Shown here one piece after another: positions 31,899 to 41,260 of a stretch of 64,000 bases of DNA. The position numbers and the translations under genes are program-made. How positions within the stretch are numbered: the stretch's first letter is position 1; each line of letters opens with the position of its first letter. Source of the DNA: Rhipicephalus microplus (taxonomy: Eukaryota; Arthropoda; Arachnida; Ixodida; Ixodidae); the NCBI RefSeq assembly GCF_043290135.1, contig NC_134710.1, positions 12,787,321 to 12,851,320 of the forward strand, written 5' to 3'. Below the pieces are notes generated by a model. That model was not told where the DNA came from and searched no databases. It saw nothing but the letters and a program-made list of their open reading frames with translations.

Positions 31899-33515
31899 CT
31901 ACATGTTAGCAATGGTACGTATTCTGCCTCCAACAATACCTATTTTTTGCGCACTAGAAAGGTAGTTGAAAAAACGATACGATCAGAGTTGCATGTTTCC
32001 GCATTGAATGCTTACGTGTCAGAATCAGTGGTTCCTAAAGGTCTCATGATTGTGCATCATCCAGCCGTTAAATTGTCGCCCACTCACCAAGCAAAATGGG
32101 ACGATGCACTAAAGAATGCGTCCTTGAATTTGACCCGTATCATCCTAAATCACTATGAACACTCAGCAAAATCTTTGTCGAACACTGTACGACAACTGCT
32201 TTCCCAATCAAGGTTATCATCAGAACAAGTAATACTTCTCGATGAGTATCGGCTTAAGAAACGAGATGAGATTGTCAAGATTAAGATGAGCAAACTTGCG
32301 CGTGATAATGTACCTATACCGGCCTCTCTGACGACTGTCGCGTCACGGGCTACGTCAAGAACTTCCTGTAGAACATCCGAGCATGATAACATAGTAAACC
32401 TTTCCAATCACTGTTTGTCAGATGACGAGAAGTCTGTATTATCACGTGGCCTCAATTTTTGCCCCGCTTCCGGTGGGTATAACGAATTTCAGTTCCTACA
32501 AGATTTAGACAACTTCGCCCGCAACATGAGGCTTCGAGAATTTTTCTATAATATGCCTACGTCGAGTACTTCTACTGCTCCTTTGTTTTCGAATAAGCGA
32601 TGGACACCTCCAATTCAACGCGAGAAATGCCTAGATCTTTACATTGAAGCGGTCCAGCGAGATCTACTCGAAGCATATCAAAAACAACAACCATTTAAGA
32701 GCAACATTTCTATTAAGGAAAAGGAGGCAATAAAGAGCTTGGCTAACAATACCGACATTGTCATCAAGCAAGCAGACAAAGGAGGCGCCATTGTTCTTAT
32801 GAATCGAGTTGACTATATTTCAGAGGCTTACAGACAGTTACGAAATGACACCTTCTACAGACGCTTGGAAATGGACCCCACTAACGATTTTAAATGTGTC
32901 ATCAAAAAAGAATTAGAACAACTCGTGGCAGATAAAAAGTTAACAGTCAAGGACCTATCTTTCTTGCTCCCGCTAAGTCCTTCAGCAGGAAGGTTTTATC
33001 TACTACCCAAAATTCATAAGACAGGCAACCCCGGCAGACCAATAGTTTCGGCTATCGGTTCCGTAACTGAGAAGATTTCCAGTTTTGTTGACACCCTCAT
33101 TAGCCATATTCCGCAAACTTACCCGTCCTACATCAAAGACTCAGGCCAATTCTTGAGCGACATTGCCGATTTAATTATTCCTGAAGGATCCCTCTTGGTT
33201 ACTCTGGATGTTTGTTCCCTATATACAAACATTCCACACAAGGACGGAATCGAAGCTGTTCGTCAGGAATACGAGCGTTCGGCCTCCGACCATTCTATAG
33301 ATGGCGCAACATTAGCAACATTATTGAAATTAATTCTTCAATACAATAACTTTGAATTCAACGATGACCATTTCGTACAAGTGAACGGGACTTCCATGGG
33401 GACTAAAATTGGCCCCAATTACGCTAATATCTTCATGGGTGTGCTGGAGAAAGAATTCTTGAGTAGTCAAACATTAACGCCACTTTTTTATAAAAGGTAC
33501 ATTGACGACATCTTC
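31899..33515 (+). CDS. PLE ORF2, cut by the N gap after motif C
   Basis: Open from the ORF1 stop to the last base before the gap, which falls just after the YIDDIF catalytic box. The missing C-terminal third is present in the equivalent position at 42878-43933. The truncation is technical, not biological. Confidence 0.9.
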
Positions 33516-33715
33516 NNNNNNNNNNNNNNNNNNNNNNNNNNNNNNNNNNNNNNNNNNNNNNNNNNNNNNNNNNNNNNNNNNNNNNNNNNNNNNNNNNNNN
33601 NNNNNNNNNNNNNNNNNNNNNNNNNNNNNNNNNNNNNNNNNNNNNNNNNNNNNNNNNNNNNNNNNNNNNNNNNNNNNNNNNNNNNNNNNNNNNNNNNNNN
33701 NNNNNNNNNNNNNNN
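33516..33715. other. Assembly gap of exactly 200 N
   Basis: Two hundred consecutive N, a round placeholder length used when the true distance between contigs is unknown. Translations spanning it are meaningless. The flanks are in opposite element orientation. Confidence 0.99.
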
Positions 33716-34384
33716 ACTCGACGTAGGCATATTATAGAAAAATTCTCGAAGCCTCATGTTGCGGGCGAAGTTGTCTAAATCTTGTAGGAACTGAAATTCG
33801 TTATACCCACCGGAAGCGGGGCAAAAATTGAGGCCACGTGATAATACAGACTTCTCGTCATCTGACAAACAGTGATTGGAAAGGTTTACTATGTTATCAT
33901 GCTCGGATGTTCTACAGGAAGTTCTTGACGTAGCCCGTGACGCGACAGTCGTCAGAGAGGCCGGTATAGGTACATTATCACGCGCAAGTTTGCTCATCTT
34001 AATCTTGACAATCTCATCTCGTTTCTTAAGCCGATACTCATCGAGAAGTATTACTTGTTCTGATGATAACCTTGATTGGGAAAGCAGTTGTCGTACAGTG
34101 TTCGACAAAGATTTTGCTGAGTGTTCATAGTGATTTAGGATGATACGGGTCAAATTCAAGGACGCATTCTTTAGTGCATCGTCCCATTTTGCTTGGTGAG
34201 TGGGCGACAATTTAACGGCTGGATGATGCACAATCATGAGACCTTTAGGAACCACTGATTCTGACACGTAAGCATTCAATGCGGAAACATGCAACTCTGA
34301 TCGTATCGTTTTTTCAACTACCTTTCTAGTGCGCAAAAAATAGGTATTGTTGGAGGCAGAATACGTACCATTGCTAACATGTAG
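33716..34384 (-). CDS. PLE ORF2 N-terminal part, cut by the N gap
   Basis: It encodes residues up to about MPTSS (near 207) of ORF2 plus the 16 post-stop codons. The first base after the gap corresponds to 24354 of the left arm. It is the start of the right-hand contig. Confidence 0.88.
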
Positions 34385-35530
34385 TCATTCGGGCTGTAAC
34401 GTAGTGGCATCAGAGTTTCTGCACTGAACGAATGGGTTGCCAAGAAAACCAGAGGATGCAGCGCTTGGGGGAGAAGCGGTGGCCCGATGGCCACTAGGTG
34501 GAGAGGAGGTCAGGTTAGGTCGGACAGGTGGGGGGCTTGGAGAACCAGAGTCAGAAGGACGTCGAAGACGCTTGTTGGTCCTCGCGGGAGGGGCACAACT
34601 AGAAGGGCCAGGAAGCGAAGAGGATTGACGGTGTGCACCAAGAGACCCAAATGTTGGTGTACCAACAGATACACGGGAAGAGTTCAGAGTAGAACCGGAA
34701 GGAAGTCTGGAAGAGGTCATTGACGCAGGCGCTGTAGTGGAAGGAAGGGTGGAAGACTGGGTAGAGGCGGGCACGAAGGTGTCGACTGGAAGCCGCAGCA
34801 AAGGACTTGGCGATGGGTGCGCATTTGACACGGCAGGTAGAGCAGGGAATTCGGAAGTGAAATCGGCATTTGGTAAAGCGTCAACCGAAGAGGAATCGCG
34901 CCATGAAGAGGGCGTGCTTCTAGGAAAAGGACCGCACAGCCTGCGAATATGGCTGGCGATTAAAGCGACTCCTTCAAAACTTGGATGTAATCCATCCATG
35001 CATAGTGTGCGGCTGGGGGGAAGCCATTCCAACCCATGATCAATGAAGAACACTTGTCGGGAGAATCGGCAATGGTTGCGTAGCAAAAAATTCAAGTGAC
35101 ATGCTTCTCGATTGCAACGGCGAATGAATGCTCTATTCCTAAACTTTCTTCGACGACTTTCGGAACGTGGAAGAATAAGGCTTACGTAAATGCGCCTGAC
35201 ATTAGGGTGCTGTGCAATCACCGCTTCTAGTAGCGAGCAGTACTTTTTGAAGGCGAAGCGACCTGAAGAGGACGCAAGGTCATTTGTGCCGACATGGATA
35301 ATCACAGTCTGTGCCGTATCCGGGATGAAGTCGAGCAAGTTGTGAACGTCATCAATGAGAGCACCGCACAACGAAACAAATGCAGGTGTGCCGGGAACAA
35401 CGGGATCGAAATGTTGATGCAAATACTTGGTCTGCGAATCACCCAACACGATTGTGGAAACCTGGCATCTTGGAAACATCCATGATATTCTTTTCACTGT
35501 GGGTCGACCGGAATCCAGAGTAAGAGACAT
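34385..35530 (-). CDS. PLE ORF1 (SGNH-like), minus strand, right contig
   Basis: Same 381-residue frame as 25023-26168, displaced by 9,362. Very probably the same physical gene assembled twice. Confidence 0.85.
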   Translation of the reverse strand: MSLTLDSGRPTVKRISWMFPRCQVSTIVLGDSQTKYLHQHFDPVVPGTPAFVSLCGALIDDVHNLLDFIPDTAQTVIIHVGTNDLASSSGRFAFKKYCSLLEAVIAQHPNVRRIYVSLILPRSESRRRKFRNRAFIRRCNREACHLNFLLRNHCRFSRQVFFIDHGLEWLPPSRTLCMDGLHPSFEGVALIASHIRRLCGPFPRSTPSSWRDSSSVDALPNADFTSEFPALPAVSNAHPSPSPLLRLPVDTFVPASTQSSTLPSTTAPASMTSSRLPSGSTLNSSRVSVGTPTFGSLGAHRQSSSLPGPSSCAPPARTNKRLRRPSDSGSPSPPPVRPNLTSSPPSGHRATASPPSAASSGFLGNPFVQCRNSDATTLQPE

Positions 35531-35934
35531 TGGAGGAGCGTTTGTCGCCGGATCCGGGAATAATAGGAGAATAAAAGGAGTTTGACTCACAAGTGAAAAG
35601 ATTTTTTACTTGACGTTTCGACCGTGGGCCCGGCCTTCGTCAGAATGAAACAAAACACAGCAATGGTAACCACTTATATGCCAGTTGGTCACATGGATTG
35701 TAGATAGGTACAATCAATACACGTGGAAAAAATGCGTTCAAAATGTATCAACATACTGTTCGTCAGTAACATACTCGCGTAACAAGAAGATTCAACAGCA
35801 ATTGACAGCTCATGTGGTGACGAAAAAAAAAAAACACCGATAACAGAAAATTAACACGTGAAAAACAGCACCTACACTGTTACGGACAATTTTCAAGGAT
35901 ATAATAATAAAAGGTGATCAATGCGCATGACATA
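35531..35934 (-). repeat. Penelope pseudo-LTR with hammerhead core (35612-35643)
   Basis: Equivalent to 26169-26572 including the A12 tract. The ribozyme core is at 35612-35643 on the minus strand. Confidence 0.83.
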
Positions 35935-36846
35935 TTACTGGCGCAAGAACGTTAAGGTGCCGGGATTTTCGTTGAGACCGAAAGCAATGGTACTGAATTT
36001 GTGGATGAGATATGATTCCCGGACTTCTCTGTCACGATGGGAGCTAAAGCCTGACTCTAGAATTGTAGCTTTTATCTTGCTGAAGGAATGACCTGGAAGC
36101 GCAACGTGTTTCGATAACGGTAAGTTAGGAAGGGAAATCGCGTGTGCTTTATGATTATTAAAACGTAGACGAAAGCTGGTCTCGGTTTGTCCAATGTATT
36201 GCATACCACATACAGAGCACTCCAGAAGATAGATTACGTTCGATGTGTAACAGCAAAAGTTACCCTTTATTTTAAGACTGAAACCGGAGGCGGTACTCTG
36301 AGCTGAAAGTGATGTTGTCATATGTGCACAAATTTTGCAGCGTGATTTATTGCATGGATGGCAACCCGAATATTGCGGTTTAGTAACTTTAGAGGATGTG
36401 ACTAAGTCGTGTAAATTTTTAGAGCGTCTGTAGATTACTTTAGGTGGAATCGGGAAGATTGTTCGGAGACGTTGGCTTTGCAAGAGGATATTATGATGCT
36501 TTTGAAGAATACAGTTTACTCTGGGAGCCGAAGCTGAATGAGTGAGGACCAGGTTGGTTAGGCGTGAGGTGGCAGTCTTTTTCGGTGCCTTTAATAAGGT
36601 CTTGCGTTCGACGAGGTCAGCCTTTTTGAAAGCGTCTTCTACGAGACGGACAGGATAATTCTGTTTAACTAAAGATTCCCTCAGGGAAGTGCAGTTCTGG
36701 TGATAATCAGACTCATGTGTACAAACGCGTTTGAAACGGAGTGCCTGACTGTATGGAATGCTGGTCTTCCAGTGCTTTAAATGACTACTGTGAAAATGAA
36801 GATATTGGTGCCTGTCTGTGGGCTTCTTGAAAAGCGTGGTGCTTGG
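35935..36846 (-). pseudogene. PLE ORF2 C-terminal fragment, right contig
   Basis: Equivalent to 26573-27484, with the same truncation point and the same inversion junction sequence immediately to the right (36818-36874). An identical breakpoint in two copies is the clearest sign of assembly duplication or of a segmental duplication after insertion. Confidence 0.85.
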
Positions 36847-37037
36847 TGTGGGCTTCTTGAAAAGCGTGGAACTCTGGTTCTCCAAGCCCCCCACCTGTCC
36901 GACCTAACCTGACCTCCTCTCCACCTAGTGGCCATCGGGCCACCGCTTCTCCCCCAAGCGCTGCATCCTCTGGTTTTCTTGGCAACCCATTCGTTCAGTG
37001 CAGAAACTCTGATGCCACTACGTTACAGCCCGAATGA

Positions 37038-39710
37038 CTACATGTTAGCAATGGTACGTATTCTGCCTCCAACAATACCTATTTTTTGCGCACTAGAAAG
37101 GTAGTTGAAAAAACGATACGATCAGAGTTGCATGTTTCCGCATTGAATGCTTACGTGTCAGAATCAGTGGTTCCTAAAGGTCTCATGATTGTGCATCATC
37201 CAGCCGTTAAATTGTCGCCCACTCACCAAGCAAAATGGGACGATGCACTAAAGAATGCGTCCTTGAATTTGACCCGTATCATCCTAAATCACTATGAACA
37301 CTCAGCAAAATCTTTGTCGAACACTGTACGACAACTGCTTTCCCAATCAAGGTTATCATCAGAACAAGTAATACTTCTCGATGAGTATCGGCTTAAGAAA
37401 CGAGATGAGATTGTCAAGATTAAGATGAGCAAACTTGCGCGTGATAATGTACCTATACCGGCCTCTCTGACGACTGTCGCGTCACGGGCTACGTCAAGAA
37501 CTTCCTGTAGAACATCCGAGCATGATAACATAGTAAACCTTTCCAATCACTGTTTGTCAGATGACGAGAAGTCTGTATTATCACGTGGCCTCAATTTTTG
37601 CCCCGCTTCCGGTGGGTATAACGAATTTCAGTTCCTACAAGATTTAGACAACTTCGCCCGCAACATGAGGCTTCGAGAATTTTTCTATAATATGCCTACG
37701 TCGAGTACTTCTACTGCTCCTTTGTTTTCGAATAAGCGATGGACACCTCCAATTCAACGCGAGAAATGCCTAGATCTTTACATTGAAGCGGTCCAGCGAG
37801 ATCTACTCGAAGCATATCAAAAACAACAACCATTTAAGAGCAACATTTCTATTAAGGAAAAGGAGGCAATAAAGAGCTTGGCTAACAATACCGACATTGT
37901 CATCAAGCAAGCAGACAAAGGAGGCGCCATTGTTCTTATGAATCGAGTTGACTATATTTCAGAGGCTTACAGACAGTTACGAAATGACACCTTCTACAGA
38001 CGCTTGGAAATGGACCCCACTAACGATTTTAAATGTGTCATCAAAAAAGAATTAGAACAACTCGTGGCAGATAAAAAGTTAACAGTCAAGGACCTATCTT
38101 TCTTGCTCCCGCTAAGTCCTTCAGCAGGAAGGTTTTATCTACTACCCAAAATTCATAAGACAGGCAACCCCGGCAGACCAATAGTTTCGGCTATCGGTTC
38201 CGTAACTGAGAAGATTTCCAGTTTTGTTGACACCCTCATTAGCCATATTCCGCAAACTTACCCGTCCTACATCAAAGACTCAGGCCAATTCTTGAGCGAC
38301 ATTGCCGATTTAATTATTCCTGAAGGATCCCTCTTGGTTACTCTGGATGTTTGTTCCCTATATACAAACATTCCACACAAGGACGGAATCGAAGCTGTTC
38401 GTCAGGAATACGAGCGTTCGGCCTCCGACCATTCTATAGATGGCGCAACATTAGCAACATTATTGAAATTAATTCTTCAATACAATAACTTTGAATTCAA
38501 CGATGACCATTTCGTACAAGTGAACGGGACTTCCATGGGGACTAAAATTGGCCCCAATTACGCTAATATCTTCATGGGTGTGCTGGAGAAAGAATTCTTG
38601 AGTAGTCAAACATTAACGCCACTTTTTTATAAAAGGTACATTGACGACATCTTCCTGATTTGGGAACACGGGGAGCCTGCATTACTTTCATTTATAACAG
38701 CGTTCAACAATGTTCACAGTTCCATATCATTCTCCCATTCATTCTCGGACAAGCGCGCAGATTTTCTTGACATTACTGTTTTTTTGCGGAACGGCAGACT
38801 AAGCACCACGCTTTTCAAGAAGCCCACAGACAGGCACCAATATCTTCATTTTCACAGTAGTCATTTAAAGCACTGGAAGACCAGCATTCCATACAGTCAG
38901 GCACTCCGTTTCAAACGCGTTTGTACACATGAGTCTGATTATCACCAGAACTGCACTTCCCTGAGGGAATCTTTAGTTAAACAGAATTATCCTGTCCGTC
39001 TCGTAGAAGACGCTTTCAAAAAGGCTGACCTCGTCGAACGCAAGACCTTATTAAAGGCACCGAAAAAGACTGCCACCTCACGCCTAACCAACCTGGTCCT
39101 CACTCATTCAGCTTCGGCTCCCAGAGTAAACTGTATTCTTCAAAAGCATCATAATATCCTCTTGCAAAGCCAACGTCTCCGAACAATCTTCCCGATTCCA
39201 CCTAAAGTAATCTACAGACGCTCTAAAAATTTACACGACTTAGTCACATCCTCTAAAGTTACTAAACCGCAATATTCGGGTTGCCATCCATGCAATAAAT
39301 CACGCTGCAAAATTTGTGCACATATGACAACATCACTTTCAGCTCAGAGTACCGCCTCCGGTTTCAGTCTTAAAATAAAGGGTAACTTTTGCTGTTACAC
39401 ATCGAACGTAATCTATCTTCTGGAGTGCTCTGTATGTGGTATGCAATACATTGGACAAACCGAGACCAGCTTTCGTCTACGTTTTAATAATCATAAAGCA
39501 CACGCGATTTCCCTTCCTAACTTACCGTTATCGAAACACGTTGCGCTTCCAGGTCATTCCTTCAGCAAGATAAAAGCTACAATTCTAGAGTCAGGCTTTA
39601 GCTCCCATCGTGACAGAGAAGTCCGGGAATCATATCTCATCCACAAATTCAGTACCATTGCTTTCGGTCTCAACGAAAATCCCGGCACCTTAACGTTCTT
39701 GCGCCAGTAA
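37038..39710 (+). CDS. PLE ORF2 (RT and GIY-YIG), right contig
   Basis: Equivalent to 27676-30348, with identical translation. It is preceded by the same truncated ORF1 tail (36872-37037). Confidence 0.88.
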   Translation, partial: LHVSNGTYSASNNTYFLRTRKVVEKTIRSELHVSALNAYVSESVVPKGLMIVHHPAVKLSPTHQAKWDDALKNASLNLTRIILNHYEHSAKSLSNTVRQLLSQSRLSSEQVILLDEYRLKKRDEIVKIKMSKLARDNVPIPASLTTVASRATSRTSCRTSEHDNIVNLSNHCLSDDEKSVLSRGLNFCPASGGYNEFQFLQDLDNFARNMRLREFFYNMPTSSTSTAPLFSNKRWTPPIQREKCLDLYIEAVQRDLLEAYQKQQPFKSNISIKEKEAIKSLANNTDIVIKQADKGGAIVLMNRVDYISEAYRQLRNDTFYRRLEMDPTNDFKCVIKKELEQLVADKKLTVKDLSFLLPLSPSAGRFYLLPKIHKTGNPGRPIVSAIGSVTEKISSFVDTLISHIPQTYPSYIKDSGQFLSDIADLIIPEGSLLVTLDVCSLYTNIPHKDGIEAVRQEYERSASDHSIDGATLATLLKLILQYNNFEFNDDHFVQVNGTSMGTKIGPNYANIFMGVLEKEFLSSQTLTPLFYKRYIDDIFLIWEHGEPALLSFITAFNNVHSSISFSHSFSDKRADFLDITVFLRNGRLSTTLFKKPTDRHQYLHFHSSHLKHWKTSIPYSQALRFKRVCTHESDYHQNCTSLRESLVKQNYPVRLVEDAFKKADLVERKTLLKAPKKTATSRLTNLVLTHSASAPRVNCILQKHHNILLQSQRLRTIFPIPPKVIYRRSKNLHDLVTSSKVTKPQYSGCHPCNKSRCKICAHMTTSLSAQSTASGFSLKIKGNFCCYTSNVIYLLECSVCGMQYIGQTETSFRLRFNNHKAHAISLPNLPLSKHVALPGHSFSKIKATILESGFSSHRDREVRESYLIHKFSTIAFGLNENPGTLTFLRQ

Positions 39711-40114
39711 TATGTCATGCGCATTGATCACCTTTTATTATTATATCCTTGAAAATTGTCCGTAACAGTGTAGGTGCTGTTTTTCACGTGTTAATTTTCT
39801 GTTATCGGTGTTTTTTTTTTTTCGTCACCACATGAGCTGTCAATTGCTGTTGAATCTTCTTGTTACGCGAGTATGTTACTGACGAACAGTATGTTGATAC
39901 ATTTTGAACGCATTTTTTCCACGTGTATTGATTGTACCTATCTACAATCCATGTGACCAACTGGCATATAAGTGGTTACCATTGCTGTGTTTTGTTTCAT
40001 TCTGACGAAGGCCGGGCCCACGGTCGAAACGTCAAGTAAAAAATCTTTTCACTTGTGAGTCAAACTCCTTTTATTCTCCTATTATTCCCGGATCCGGCGA
40101 CAAACGCTCCTCCA
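39711..40114 (+). repeat. Penelope pseudo-LTR with hammerhead core (40002-40033)
   Basis: Equivalent to 30349-30752. The core CTGACGA starts at 40002 and the predicted cleavage follows 40033. Confidence 0.84.
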
Positions 40115-41260
40115 ATGTCTCTTACTCTGGATTCCGGTCGACCCACAGTGAAAAGAATATCATGGATGTTTCCAAGATGCCAGGTTTCCACAATCGTGTT
40201 GGGTGATTCGCAGACCAAGTATTTGCATCAACATTTCGATCCCGTTGTTCCCGGCACACCTGCATTTGTTTCGTTGTGCGGTGCTCTCATTGATGACGTT
40301 CACAACTTGCTCGACTTCATCCCGGATACGGCACAGACTGTGATTATCCATGTCGGCACAAATGACCTTGCGTCCTCTTCAGGTCGCTTCGCCTTCAAAA
40401 AGTACTGCTCGCTACTAGAAGCGGTGATTGCACAGCACCCTAATGTCAGGCGCATTTACGTAAGCCTTATTCTTCCACGTTCCGAAAGTCGTCGAAGAAA
40501 GTTTAGGAATAGAGCATTCATTCGCCGTTGCAATCGAGAAGCATGTCACTTGAATTTTTTGCTACGCAACCATTGCCGATTCTCCCGACAAGTGTTCTTC
40601 ATTGATCATGGGTTGGAATGGCTTCCCCCCAGCCGCACACTATGCATGGATGGATTACATCCAAGTTTTGAAGGAGTCGCTTTAATCGCCAGCCATATTC
40701 GCAGGCTGTGCGGTCCTTTTCCTAGAAGCACGCCCTCTTCATGGCGCGATTCCTCTTCGGTTGACGCTTTACCAAATGCCGATTTCACTTCCGAATTCCC
40801 TGCTCTACCTGCCGTGTCAAATGCGCACCCATCGCCAAGTCCTTTGCTGCGGCTTCCAGTCGACACCTTCGTGCCCGCCTCTACCCAGTCTTCCACCCTT
40901 CCTTCCACTACAGCGCCTGCGTCAATGACCTCTTCCAGACTTCCTTCCGGTTCTACTCTGAACTCTTCCCGTGTATCTGTTGGTACACCAACATTTGGGT
41001 CTCTTGGTGCACACCGTCAATCCTCTTCGCTTCCTGGCCCTTCTAGTTGTGCCCCTCCCGCGAGGACCAACAAGCGTCTTCGACGTCCTTCTGACTCTGG
41101 TTCTCCAAGCCCCCCACCTGTCCGACCTAACCTGACCTCCTCTCCACCTAGTGGCCATCGGGCCACCGCTTCTCCCCCAAGCGCTGCATCCTCTGGTTTT
41201 CTTGGCAACCCATTCGTTCAGTGCAGAAACTCTGATGCCACTACGTTACAGCCCGAATGA
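40115..41260 (+). CDS. PLE ORF1 (SGNH-like), right contig, followed by complete ORF2
   Basis: Equivalent to 30753-31898. Together with 41261-43933 this is the only complete plus-strand ORF1-UGA-ORF2 unit in the assembly, so it is the best reference copy for expression tests. Confidence 0.88.
   Translation: MSLTLDSGRPTVKRISWMFPRCQVSTIVLGDSQTKYLHQHFDPVVPGTPAFVSLCGALIDDVHNLLDFIPDTAQTVIIHVGTNDLASSSGRFAFKKYCSLLEAVIAQHPNVRRIYVSLILPRSESRRRKFRNRAFIRRCNREACHLNFLLRNHCRFSRQVFFIDHGLEWLPPSRTLCMDGLHPSFEGVALIASHIRRLCGPFPRSTPSSWRDSSSVDALPNADFTSEFPALPAVSNAHPSPSPLLRLPVDTFVPASTQSSTLPSTTAPASMTSSRLPSGSTLNSSRVSVGTPTFGSLGAHRQSSSLPGPSSCAPPARTNKRLRRPSDSGSPSPPPVRPNLTSSPPSGHRATASPPSAASSGFLGNPFVQCRNSDATTLQPE

Noticed and set aside
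31912..31960. A 43-base mini-intron (ATG|GTACGT ... CACTAG|AAAGG) between ORF1 and ORF2 that could supply ORF2 with an AUG
   Set aside because: Joining the two sides gives ATG AAA GGT AGT TGA, out of frame with ORF2, and from the ORF1 frame it leads to TAG. The length is also below usual intron size.
33502..33737. Coding frames running through the N gap
   Set aside because: They are artefacts of undefined bases.
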